Positions 45,401 through 53,568 of a stretch of 64,000 bases of DNA are shown here, piece by piece. The notes beneath the pieces were generated by a model. That model made no database searches. It saw nothing but the letters and a program-made list of their open reading frames with translations, and had not been told where the DNA came from. Location: positions 744,001-808,000 of the forward strand of contig NZ_CP166194.1 of NCBI RefSeq assembly GCF_045679545.1, in the 5' to 3' direction. Position 1 is the first letter of the stretch; the number at the start of each line of letters is the position of its first letter. This DNA is from Enterovibrio sp045679545. GTDB lineage: Bacteria; Pseudomonadota; Gammaproteobacteria; Enterobacterales; Vibrionaceae. A program made the translations under genes and the position numbers.

Positions 45401-46311
45401 AAGCCATGCGTGACAACCCTACGTGTGCACAACAAGAATTTGATGCCAAGAAAGACGTGACCGATCCTGGTTTGTCTGCCGCACTGACGTTTGATGTGAA
45501 AGAAGACATTGCCGCGCCGTTTATTGCGACAGGCGCGCGTCCTCAAATGGCGATTTTACGTGAGCAAGGCGTTAACTCTCATGTTGAAATGGCCGCCGCG
45601 TTTGATCGAGCAGGCTTCGATGCCAAAGACGTTCACATGAGCGACATTCTGGGCGGCAAAGTATCTCTTGATGGCTTTAATGGTCTGGTTGCCTGTGGCG
45701 GCTTCTCATACGGTGACGTACTGGGCGCAGGCGAAGGTTGGGCGAAATCCATTTTGTTCAACGATGACGCCCGTGATCAGTTCGCTCGCTTCTTCCAGCG
45801 TGGAGATTCTTTCTCGCTGGGCGTGTGTAATGGCTGTCAGATGCTATCAAACTTGCAGGAGTTGATCCCTGGTGCCGATTTGTGGCCACGCTTCGTGCGC
45901 AATGAATCTGAGCGCTTTGAGGCGCGATTCAGCCTGGTAGAAGTGCAAGAAAACCCATCTCTGTTCCTTGGTGGCATGGCAGGCTCTCGTATGCCGATTG
46001 CTGTTTCGCATGGAGAAGGTCGTGTGGAAGTGCGTGATGCCCAGCATCTTGCTGCGATTGAGCAATCTGGCACCGTTGCACTGCGTTATTTAGATAACTT
46101 CGGTAGCGTGACTGAAAACTATCCGTCAAACCCGAATGGTTCGCCAAATGGTATTACAGGTTTAACCACCACAGACGGTCGCGTGACGATCATGATGCCG
46201 CACCCTGAGCGTGTGTTCCGCACGGTCGCGAACTCATGGCACCCAGATGGCTGGGGCGAAGATAGCCCGTGGATGCGTATGTTCCGCAACGCACGTGTAA
46301 AACTGGGTTAA
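42403..46311 (+). CDS. purL: Phosphoribosylformylglycinamidine synthase
   Basis: A single-chain 1302-residue enzyme of purine synthesis (FGAR to FGAM). The order is PurS-like N-terminus, FGAM synthase core ([41 protein letters not shown] split over 43270-43350), and a C-terminal glutamine amidotransferase ([19 protein letters not shown]; nucleophile in [17 protein letters not shown]). The length fits the large proteobacterial form. The ATG at 42403 ([19 protein letters not shown]) gives the family N-terminus. PurR-type control upstream. Confidence 0.98.
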   Translation: [1302 protein letters not shown]

Positions 46312-46348
46312 CGACATGCAAGCCGTAAAAATGCAAAACTTGTGACAC

Positions 46349-46377
46349 AAGCCGCTACCTTCGAGTAGCGGCTTTTC
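46349..46377 (+). terminator. Terminator of purL
   Basis: Stem AAGCCGCTAC / GTAGCGGCTT with 6-base loop, then TT; 37 bp past the stop. Confidence 0.88.
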
Positions 46378-46442
46378 TATCTGATTGCGCCCAGTATTGG
46401 CGAGAGGGTAAAGTGTGGCGGCAAAACATGGAGAGAAGAGCA

Positions 46443-46880
46443 ATGGATAGTGCAATCAGTTTAACGCTAATTCCGACAGGGCAAGCGCCTGACACCCTTC
46501 AAGCCCGTTTTCCTGCTTTGGCCAAATTGGCGAGTCCATCAAGTGATCAGGAATTGCCTATGCTGGTGGCGGAGAAAAATGGTGAACCTGTTGCTGTGGC
46601 TGTATTACAGCATGAAAAACGTCATAACGGCATTATGGTCAGCAATGCGACTATCACCTTGCTTGAAGTGGATGAGGCATCTCGGCTTCAGGGGATAGGT
46701 AAGGCTCTACTTAACGCATTGGAAGCTTATGCCGCGACCGTGACGCATGAATTAAAAGTGGACTGTGGCGCCGTGATTGGTCGCAAGCCCATGCAGGCGT
46801 TGTTAGCCAATTCGGGTTACCAACAGCCGTTTGCTTGCGAAGAAGCCAAAACCACCCAATGGAAAAAATCACTGGTTTAA
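46443..46880 (+). CDS. GNAT-family N-acetyltransferase
   Basis: A 145-residue protein with the GNAT acetyl-CoA pocket: ITLLEVDEASRLQGIGKALL (beta4 and the Q/R-x-x-G-x-G/A motif RLQGIG) followed by an alpha helix. The N-terminus (ISLTLIPTGQAPDTLQARF) is not informative. Substrate unknown. The ATG at 46443 has GGAGAGAAG upstream. It sits between purL and glnB with no evident operon partner. Confidence 0.82.
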   Translation: MDSAISLTLIPTGQAPDTLQARFPALAKLASPSSDQELPMLVAEKNGEPVAVAVLQHEKRHNGIMVSNATITLLEVDEASRLQGIGKALLNALEAYAATVTHELKVDCGAVIGRKPMQALLANSGYQQPFACEEAKTTQWKKSLV

Positions 46881-46982
46881 CGGACTCATTTTTTTAGTGA
46901 AAGCTGCGCGAACTGAACTCGGTAGGGTTACAATTAACAGGTTGATGCTAGCGCTTTAGCGGGTATTTAAAGGGAATGCAAA

Positions 46983-47321
46983 ATGAAAAAAATTGAAGCG
47001 ATTATCAAACCGTTCAAACTTGACGATGTGCGTGAAGCGTTGGCGGAAGTCGGTATTACAGGTATGACCGTCTCGGAAGTGAAAGGTTTTGGTCGTCAGA
47101 AAGGCCACACAGAGCTATACCGCGGTGCAGAATACATGGTGGATTTTCTGCCAAAAGTGAAATTAGAAATCGTTGTGTCTGACGATGCCGCTGATCAGTG
47201 TGTTGATACGATTGTTGAAACCGCGCAAACTGGCAAGATTGGTGATGGTAAGATCTTTGTCACCGAAGTGGAGCGCGTTGTGCGTATCCGTACCGGTGAA
47301 GAAGACGAAGAGGCGATTTAA
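46983..47321 (+). CDS. glnB: Nitrogen regulatory protein P-II
   Basis: A complete 112-residue PII trimer subunit. The T-loop contains the uridylylation site Tyr51 in LYRGAEYMVDF, and the B and C loops are TGKIGDGKIFV and VRIRTGE. It signals glutamine and 2-oxoglutarate status to GlnE and NtrB. It stands alone with its own terminator; there is no amtB next to it, which fits GlnB rather than GlnK. Confidence 0.94.
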   Translation: MKKIEAIIKPFKLDDVREALAEVGITGMTVSEVKGFGRQKGHTELYRGAEYMVDFLPKVKLEIVVSDDAADQCVDTIVETAQTGKIGDGKIFVTEVERVVRIRTGEEDEEAI

Positions 47322-47365
47322 TCGCACTTTGCATGCGTTAGAGCGTTACACTTGCTATTGAAACA

Positions 47366-47392
47366 AAAAGACCGCCTGATGGTGGTCTTTTT
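47366..47392. terminator. Terminator between glnB and the YitT gene
   Basis: Stem AAAAGACCGCC / GGTGGTCTTTT (one G-T pair), loop TGAT, T-run on the glnB side. Confidence 0.8.
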
Positions 47393-47430
47393 GTTTTGTG
47401 TCTCTATAAGTGGCGATGTCAACCGTGAGT

Positions 47431-48036
47431 TCAGTAGCACACCACGTAGCGGTCGGGCCTGTGGTTCATGGTGAGGACGAGGTTGAGCACAAACGCGCCT
47501 AGCACTGAGCAAAGAAGTAACCATGGTGACACAAAGAAGAATGAGGCGAGTAAAATACAGATATCGATCGCCATTTGTACATTACCCGCGCGAATGCCAA
47601 ATTTATCCTGACAAATCAGCGCCAACACATTGAACCCGCCCAAACTTGCGTTATGACGAAAAATCATCAGCATGCCGACGCCCATCAACAGGCCGCCAAT
47701 TAACCCACAGTAGAGCGGAGACAGCCAACCGATGGTAAATACATGGGAAATATGGTCGACAATCAGCGAGACCATGCCGCCTGCAAACACACTGCGCAAC
47801 GCGAACTGAGTGCCAAAGCGATGCCAGCCCATGATGTAAAAAGGGATGTTGAATAAAAAGTACAGCGTACCAAAGGACAGATCGACAAATTGGGTGACAA
47901 GCAAGGCGAGACCCGTTGTGCCGCCAGTGAGTAGCCCTGCTTGCTGAAGAAAATACACACCTTGAGCGACAAGAAATGTGCCAGACAATATGGCAATCAT
48001 GTCTTCAACGCTGGTGTGTTTGGGCTGTAGGTTCAA
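47431..48036 (-). CDS. YitT-family membrane protein
   Basis: A 201-residue protein with about six hydrophobic segments. The family signature is visible in GTFLVAQGVYFLQQAGLLTGG, GLALLVTQ and the region around FGTLYFLFNIPFYI. The DUF161/YitT fold usually has a C-terminal soluble domain, which is absent here, as in many short gammaproteobacterial members. Function unknown. Divergent from glyA with a 485-bp gap. Confidence 0.85.
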   Translation of the reverse strand: MNLQPKHTSVEDMIAILSGTFLVAQGVYFLQQAGLLTGGTTGLALLVTQFVDLSFGTLYFLFNIPFYIMGWHRFGTQFALRSVFAGGMVSLIVDHISHVFTIGWLSPLYCGLIGGLLMGVGMLMIFRHNASLGGFNVLALICQDKFGIRAGNVQMAIDICILLASFFFVSPWLLLCSVLGAFVLNLVLTMNHRPDRYVVCY

Positions 48037-48248
48037 CGTCTCTACTCCTTAGAGCTGGAAAATGTGGCTTGTCGCGAATGAAGGCGAAAGTGGCGCAACG
48101 ACATGCAAGACAATATAAAAAGCAGGGCATCTTAATGACTATGCAAAAGGCAGAAAAGAGGGAGAGAAAACTTAGCCTTACGAAAGTGTCAGCGCTTTGT
48201 TACGCAGTGTAAAGATCAAAGGTTTACAGTGGCTGGTTTTGGTCAAAA

Positions 48249-48261
48249 TGAATTCAATTCA
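48249..48261 (+). promoter_or_regulatory. MetR-type site upstream of glyA
   Basis: TGAATTCAATTCA is a perfect palindrome about a central base and fits TGAA-N5-TTCA, the MetR target. glyA is a MetR target in E. coli. Binding is inferred. Confidence 0.55.
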
Positions 48262-48366
48262 TGACAAGAATGAAAAATGACCATGTTTACTGAGATAAAA
48301 AAAATGTGATTGCTACTACCTGTTGCGCAACAAATTTTGTAGAATCGCAGCCATAGAATGGTCATG

Positions 48367-48382
48367 ACGAAAACGTTTGCGT
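48367..48382 (+). promoter_or_regulatory. PurR-type operator upstream of glyA
   Basis: ACGAAAACGTTTGCGT has one mismatch to the PurR consensus, the best of the three sites in the window. GlyA supplies one-carbon units for purine synthesis and is a known PurR target. Confidence 0.8.
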
Positions 48383-48521
48383 CTGTATGGATACTGGCGT
48401 TATTGAATTGGCAGCATTTAACCCATTCTGAGGTTACAACCAGGTTGTCCTGATGGTTTGTTTTAACGAGTCATTTGGTCAACTTGGTTACATTGGGAAC
48501 AATCTGAGTCAGGAGATACAG

Positions 48522-49772
48522 ATGCTAAAGCGTGACATGAATATTGCTGATTACGATCCGGAACTATTTGCCGCGATCCAAGAAGAAACAGCACGTCAGG
48601 AAGAGCACATCGAGCTCATCGCGTCAGAAAACTACACCAGCCCTCGCGTTATGGAAGCGCAAGGTTCCCAACTGACTAACAAGTATGCGGAAGGCTATCC
48701 AGGCAAGCGCTACTACGGCGGTTGTGAGTATGTCGACAAAGCAGAAGCATTGGCGATTGACCGTGCGTGTGAACTGTTTGGTGCAGAATACGCAAACGTG
48801 CAGCCACACTCAGGTTCACAAGCGAACAGTGCGGTTTACATGGCACTGCTTAACCCAGGTGATACTGTGTTGGGTATGAGCTTGGCACATGGTGGTCACT
48901 TGACTCACGGTTCACCAGTAAACTTTTCTGGCAAGCATTACAACGTAATCCCTTACGGTATCGACGAAGCGGGTCAAATCAACTACGACGAAATGGAAGC
49001 GCTGGCGCTTGAGCACAAACCTAAGATGATCATCGGTGGTTTTTCTGCTTACTCACAAATCGTAGATTGGGCGCGTATGCGTGAAATCGCGGACAAGGCA
49101 GGCGCTTACCTGTTTGTTGATATGGCGCACGTTGCGGGTTTGATTGCAGCGGATGCTTACCCAACGCCAATCCCACACGCACACGTTGTGACGACCACTA
49201 CGCACAAAACGTTGGCAGGTCCTCGTGGCGGTTTGATCCTGTCTAACGCAGGCGAAGACATGTACAAGAAGTTGAACTCAGCGGTATTCCCTGGTGGTCA
49301 GGGTGGCCCATTGATGCATGTTATCGCAGCAAAAGCGGTCGCATTCAAAGAGGCCATGGAGCCTGAGTTCAAAGACTACCAACATCGCGTTGTTGCTAAT
49401 GCAAAAGCCATGGTTGGTCAGTTCCAAGAGCGCGGTTATAAAATCGTCTCTAACAGCACCGAAAACCACCTGTTCTTGGTTGATCTCATCGACAAAGACA
49501 TCACAGGTAAAGAAGCAGATGCTGCATTGGGTGCTGCAAACATCACTGTGAACAAAAACAGTGTCCCTAATGACCCACGTAGCCCATTTGTGACCTCGGG
49601 TATTCGTGTTGGTACGCCAGCGATCACTCGCCGTGGCTTCACACAAGATGATGCCAAAGCATTGGCAAACTGGATGTGTGATGTACTGGATAACATCAAC
49701 GATCAGCAAGTGATTGACGCCACAAAAGCGAAAGTGTTGGATATTTGCAAACGCCTTCCTGTTTACGCGTAA
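48522..49772 (+). CDS. glyA: Serine hydroxymethyltransferase
   Basis: A 416-residue PLP enzyme that interconverts serine and glycine with tetrahydrofolate. The PLP-binding Lys (about 229) is in VTTTTHKTLAGPRGG. Also present are ELIASENYTSPRVMEAQGS near the N-terminus and the C-terminal GIRVGTPAITRRGF. The ATG at 48522 after AGGAGATACAG gives the family length (417 in E. coli); an upstream in-frame GTG/TTG extension is not supported. Confidence 0.97.
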   Translation: MLKRDMNIADYDPELFAAIQEETARQEEHIELIASENYTSPRVMEAQGSQLTNKYAEGYPGKRYYGGCEYVDKAEALAIDRACELFGAEYANVQPHSGSQANSAVYMALLNPGDTVLGMSLAHGGHLTHGSPVNFSGKHYNVIPYGIDEAGQINYDEMEALALEHKPKMIIGGFSAYSQIVDWARMREIADKAGAYLFVDMAHVAGLIAADAYPTPIPHAHVVTTTTHKTLAGPRGGLILSNAGEDMYKKLNSAVFPGGQGGPLMHVIAAKAVAFKEAMEPEFKDYQHRVVANAKAMVGQFQERGYKIVSNSTENHLFLVDLIDKDITGKEADAALGAANITVNKNSVPNDPRSPFVTSGIRVGTPAITRRGFTQDDAKALANWMCDVLDNINDQQVIDATKAKVLDICKRLPVYA

Positions 49773-49786
49773 GTTATCCGTGATTG

Positions 49787-49812
49787 AAAAAGCACCTTCG
49801 GGTGCTTTTTTT
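49787..49812 (+). terminator. Terminator of glyA
   Basis: Stem AAAAAGCACC / GGTGCTTTTT with the stable TTCG tetraloop. Confidence 0.92.
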
Positions 49813-49891
49813 GTGCCTGAAATCCCCGTAACACCGCTTACCCTTGCGATTAAATCGGGTACACTGTTGGTCAATTGTTTGAGGAGGTGAG

Positions 49892-50341
49892 ATGCACTGT
49901 CCATTTTGTGGTGCGAATGACACCAAAGTCATTGATTCACGATTGGTCGCAGACGGCCATCAGGTGCGCCGTCGTCGTCAGTGTTTGGCGTGTAGCGAAC
50001 GTTATACCACGTTTGAAACGGCAGAACTGGTGATGCCGCGTATCATCAAAACCAATGGCAATAGAGAACCGTTTGACGAAGACAAGCTGCGCGGTGGTAT
50101 TCAGCGCGCACTGGAAAAACGTCCTGTCAGCACTGATGATATCGAAAAAGCCATCAACACGATCAAATCCACCATTCGAGCCACCGGTGAGCGCGAAGTA
50201 TCGTCAACCATGGTGGGGAATTTGGTGATGGAAGCGTTGAAAGAGCTCGATAAAGTGGCTTATATCCGTTTTGCGTCTGTGTATCACAGCTTTGAAGACA
50301 TCAGAGACTTCGGCGAAGAAATTGCCCGTCTGGAAAAGTAA
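49892..50341 (+). CDS. nrdR: Transcriptional repressor NrdR
   Basis: A 149-residue protein with an N-terminal zinc ribbon (MHCPFCGANDTKVIDSR; CLACSERYTTFE) and an ATP-cone domain (about 49-139, starting PRIIKTNGNREPFDEDKL). NrdR represses ribonucleotide reductase genes in response to bound nucleotides. It starts the riboflavin cluster, 8 bp before ribD, with GAGGAGGTGAG as ribosome site. Confidence 0.97.
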   Translation: MHCPFCGANDTKVIDSRLVADGHQVRRRRQCLACSERYTTFETAELVMPRIIKTNGNREPFDEDKLRGGIQRALEKRPVSTDDIEKAINTIKSTIRATGEREVSSTMVGNLVMEALKELDKVAYIRFASVYHSFEDIRDFGEEIARLEK

Positions 50342-50349
50342 GCGGTCAC

Positions 50350-51462
50350 ATGTTTTCTATTTTTGATTCTGACATGATGCTGCGTGCTATTGCTTTGGCA
50401 AAACGCGGCGTCTATACCACTGCACCTAACCCCAATGTTGGTTGCGTGATCACGCAAGACGATGACATTGTCGGTGAAGGTTTTCATTTTCGGGCGGGTG
50501 AACCGCACGCCGAAGTGTATGCTTTGCGCGCTGCCGGTGAAAAAGCCAAAGGCGCGACAGCCTATGTCACGCTTGAGCCTTGCTCGCACCATGGAAGAAC
50601 GCCGCCTTGTGCCGACGCATTAATTGCTGCCGGCGTTAGCCGCGTGGTGTGCGCCATGGTTGATCCCAATCCGAAGGTCGCAGGGCGTGGTGTTCAGCGA
50701 ATGCGAGATGCAGGCATTCAAGTGGATGTTGGTTTGATGCAAGCGCAAGCTGAAGCGCTGAATGCGGGATTCATCAAAATGATGAAAACTGGTTTGCCGT
50801 ATGTGCAGCTCAAACTGGCTGCGAGCCTCGATGGTCGAACGGCGCTATCCAATGGCAAAAGTCAATGGATCACCGGGCCAGAAGCCCGCGCCGATGTGCA
50901 GGTGTTTCGTGCACAAGCGGGCGCGATACTTTCAACCAGCCAAACCGTATTGGATGACAATCCTTCTCTCAATGTTCGTTGGGCTCAACTGCCTAGGGGC
51001 ATTCAAGCTGACTATGATATCAATGCTTTGCGCCAACCTACCCGTGTGATTCTTGATACACAGGGGCGCGTCAAACCGGACGCGCATTTGTTCTCCCTTG
51101 ATGGTGATATCATTATTCTCACCGCGTCGGCTGACGTGTCTTATCCTAATGAAAACGTTGAAGTGATTTGCGTCCCTAAAGATGAGCATGGGCTCAACCT
51201 GAACGCAGCGTTTCGAGCGCTCGCCGCAAAAGGCATTAATCATCTTTGGGTGGAAGCGGGCGCCACTTTGGCAGGCAGCTTGCTCAACGCAGATCTGGTG
51301 GATGAGCTTATTCTCTATCAAGCCCCTAAACTGATCGGGCAAGATGGTCGCGCACTGGCGAATTTCGGCGGTTTGACCGCCATGGATCAAGTGCCCTCTT
51401 TTGAATTGATGCATGTTAGCCAAATTGGCAATGACGTGCGTCTTCGTATGAAAAAGCAGTAA
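50350..51462 (+). CDS. ribD: Bifunctional riboflavin-specific deaminase/reductase
   Basis: A 370-residue two-domain enzyme. The deaminase domain (1-145) has zinc motifs HAEVYAL and PCSHHGRTPPCADAL. The reductase domain (about 150-370) begins PYVQLKLAASLDGRTALSNG. It performs the second and third steps of riboflavin synthesis. It lies between nrdR and ribE with gaps of 8 bp each, so an operon. Confidence 0.96.
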   Translation: MFSIFDSDMMLRAIALAKRGVYTTAPNPNVGCVITQDDDIVGEGFHFRAGEPHAEVYALRAAGEKAKGATAYVTLEPCSHHGRTPPCADALIAAGVSRVVCAMVDPNPKVAGRGVQRMRDAGIQVDVGLMQAQAEALNAGFIKMMKTGLPYVQLKLAASLDGRTALSNGKSQWITGPEARADVQVFRAQAGAILSTSQTVLDDNPSLNVRWAQLPRGIQADYDINALRQPTRVILDTQGRVKPDAHLFSLDGDIIILTASADVSYPNENVEVICVPKDEHGLNLNAAFRALAAKGINHLWVEAGATLAGSLLNADLVDELILYQAPKLIGQDGRALANFGGLTAMDQVPSFELMHVSQIGNDVRLRMKKQ

Positions 51463-51470
51463 AGAATCGT

Positions 51471-52133
51471 ATGTTTACAGGAATTATCGAAGCGGTAGGT
51501 CGCATCGGAAAAATCACACCAAAAGGCAAAGACATTTCATTGACCGTGGAAAGCGGCGAACTCGACTTGTCTGATGTGAAGTTGGGTGACAGTATTGCCA
51601 CTAATGGTGTGTGTCTGACCGTGGTCAAGCTCACGGGAAATGGCTATGTTGCTGACCTTTCAATGGAAACGCTTCAGCGAACGGCGTTTGCTACCTATCA
51701 AGCTGGTCAGGCAGTGAACCTTGAAAAAGCCATGCTGCCCACCACGCGATTTGGCGGTCACATGGTGTCAGGGCATGTTGATGGCTTGGCGACTGTGGTC
51801 TCTCGCACACAATCCGGTCGTGCTATTGAATTTTGGTTAGAAGCCCCTGCAAGTCTTGCTAAATATCTAGCAGAAAAAGGCTCAGTGACCATTGATGGCA
51901 TTAGTCTTACCATTAATGACGTTGATGGAAATCGCTTTAAGCTGACTATTGTGCCTCATACGGCGCTTGAAACGACCATTGAAGTGTTGCGAGTTGGGCA
52001 GCAGGTGAACCTTGAAGTTGATGTCATTGCCCGTTACTTAGAGCGCCTTATGATGGGCGATCGCGCTGCACAACAAGCAGGATCGGGTGGACTTACTATG
52101 GCAAAACTTGCCGAATCAGGTTTTCTTCGATAG
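51471..52133 (+). CDS. ribE: Riboflavin synthase, alpha chain
   Basis: A 220-residue protein with two lumazine-binding repeats: MFTGIIEAVGRIGKI at the start and a second copy beginning near VSGHVDGLATVVSR. The family motif TNGVCLTVV and its second-copy counterpart IDGISLTIN are both present. It dismutates 6,7-dimethyl-8-ribityllumazine to riboflavin. Called ribC in some genera. Confidence 0.95.
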   Translation: MFTGIIEAVGRIGKITPKGKDISLTVESGELDLSDVKLGDSIATNGVCLTVVKLTGNGYVADLSMETLQRTAFATYQAGQAVNLEKAMLPTTRFGGHMVSGHVDGLATVVSRTQSGRAIEFWLEAPASLAKYLAEKGSVTIDGISLTINDVDGNRFKLTIVPHTALETTIEVLRVGQQVNLEVDVIARYLERLMMGDRAAQQAGSGGLTMAKLAESGFLR

Positions 52134-52152
52134 CGCGTTGAGTGCATTTGCA

Positions 52153-52216
52153 TAGACAAATAACCGCCTAGACAAATAATTGCTTAGATAAGCAATCGCA
52201 TAGACAAATACTACCG
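52153..52216. repeat. Four-unit 16-bp tandem repeat between ribE and ribB
   Basis: Four contiguous 16-base units start at 52153, 52169, 52185 and 52201. The common start is TAGACAAATA (TAGATAAGCA in the third unit); the last six bases vary. Unit boundaries are exact. It occupies most of the 118-bp gap. Role unknown. Confidence 0.85.
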
Positions 52217-52251
52217 TGCCAATGTGCACTGACTGTAACAGGGAAAGAACA

Positions 52252-53361
52252 ATGCCGATCAGTAGCGCTGCAGAAATTATTGACGATATTCGTCATGGAA
52301 AAATGGTCATCTTGATGGATGACGAAGATCGTGAGAACGAAGGCGATCTGATTATCGCCGCGGAAAAAATCTCACCGGAAGCGATCAACTTCATGGCCAT
52401 GTATGGCCGCGGATTGATTTGTTTGACCATGACCAAAGAACGCTGCCAGCGTCTTGGCTTGCCATTAATGGTTAGCGACAACAATGCGCAGTTTTCTACC
52501 GCGTTTACTGTGTCTATTGAAGCCGCGGAAGGCGTCACAACGGGCATTTCTGCGGCAGACCGAGCGCGTACCGTCGATGCTGCGGTTGCACCGAATGCAG
52601 TTGCTGCCGACTTGGTGCAACCAGGGCACATTTTCCCATTGATGGCGCAAGATGGTGGTGTGCTGACCCGTGCGGGTCACACGGAAGCAGGCTGTGATTT
52701 GGCGCGTTTGGCGGGCTGTTCACCAGCCGCTGTTATTGTTGAAATCCTCAATGAAGACGGCACCATGGCGCGTCGTCCTGATCTGGAAGTGTTCGGTGAA
52801 AAGCACGGTATCAAGCTTGGTACGATCGCGGATCTGATTGAATATCGTAACAACAATGAAACCACCATAGAGCGTGTGGCAAAATGTAAGCTGCCGACAG
52901 AGTATGGTGAGTTTGATCTGATTACTTACCGTGACACCATTGATAATCAAGTACACTACGCGCTGCTCAAAGGCGAGGTGTCTAATCAACCAACTTTGGT
53001 GCGTGTGCATCTTCAAGATACCTTCACTGATCTGCTCCATTCCGATCGTTCGGCGGAAAGAAGTTGGTCGCTGACTGATGCCATGAAACGTATTAATGCC
53101 GATGGTGGCGTGTTGGTGATTTTGGGTAAAGAATCGACCTCGGACGCCATTATCAACAAAGTGCGTACCTTTGAAGCGCAAGATAACGGCGATCAGCCAG
53201 CGTCTGCAAAATGGCAGGGCACCAGTCGTCGTGTGGGCGTGGGTTCGCAAATTTTGGCGGATTTGGGCGTGACGGAAATGCGTCTGCTTTCATCGGCCAA
53301 CAAGCGCTATCATGCGTTGTCAGGTTTTGGCCTGAAAGTGGTTGAGTACGTGTGTGACTAA
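52252..53361 (+). CDS. ribB: 3,4-dihydroxy-2-butanone 4-phosphate synthase with degenerate GTP cyclohydrolase II-like domain
   Basis: A 369-residue protein. The N-terminal domain (1-205) is a normal RibB: MDDEDRENEGDLI, the loop with CLTMTKERC, and TRAGHTEAGCDLARL. The C-terminal part resembles GTP cyclohydrolase II but lacks the zinc-binding Cys set: where HSECLTGD and RCDCG are expected, the sequence reads VRVHLQDTFTDLLHSDRSAER. It should therefore not hydrolyse GTP, as described for the RibBX hybrids of some gammaproteobacteria; a separate ribA is expected elsewhere. Start ATG at 52252 after AGGGAAAG. Confidence 0.93.
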   Translation: MPISSAAEIIDDIRHGKMVILMDDEDRENEGDLIIAAEKISPEAINFMAMYGRGLICLTMTKERCQRLGLPLMVSDNNAQFSTAFTVSIEAAEGVTTGISAADRARTVDAAVAPNAVAADLVQPGHIFPLMAQDGGVLTRAGHTEAGCDLARLAGCSPAAVIVEILNEDGTMARRPDLEVFGEKHGIKLGTIADLIEYRNNNETTIERVAKCKLPTEYGEFDLITYRDTIDNQVHYALLKGEVSNQPTLVRVHLQDTFTDLLHSDRSAERSWSLTDAMKRINADGGVLVILGKESTSDAIINKVRTFEAQDNGDQPASAKWQGTSRRVGVGSQILADLGVTEMRLLSSANKRYHALSGFGLKVVEYVCD

Positions 53362-53397
53362 ACCATAGCGCAGTAGAAAAAAGTGAGTGCCACAAAC

Positions 53398-53424
53398 AAA
53401 AACGCAGCCCTTGCTGCGTTTTTT
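53398..53424 (+). terminator. Terminator after ribB
   Basis: Stem AAAAACGCAGC / GCTGCGTTTTT with loop CCTT. The stem sequence nearly equals that of the mltF terminator at 40461. Confidence 0.88.
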
Positions 53425-53568
53425 GATCAATAAAGAATAAGTTTGAAGCCTTCTTGTTGGGCTCGATGCAGGACTCAAGCCAAGAGGGATAAGCGCTGGA
53501 TGCATTACAGAAAAGTGTGATAGAATCCCGCGGTTTCTAATCCGGATAAAAAAGTCACAGGAAGGCCC

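Larger units (their letters stand above)
48037..48521. other. Regulatory region between the YitT gene and glyA
   Basis: 485 bp without a supportable gene. It holds the YitT-gene promoter, a MetR-type palindrome and a PurR-type operator, annotated separately. In-frame upstream starts for glyA exist but lack conservation. Confidence 0.6.

Noticed and set aside
48453..48521. Longer glyA start (GTG/TTG upstream, MVCFNESFG)
   Set aside because: The ATG at 48522 has a strong ribosome site and gives the conserved length.
52134..52251. FMN riboswitch before ribB
   Set aside because: The gap is filled by a simple 16-bp tandem repeat; conserved RFN elements are absent here and upstream of ribD.
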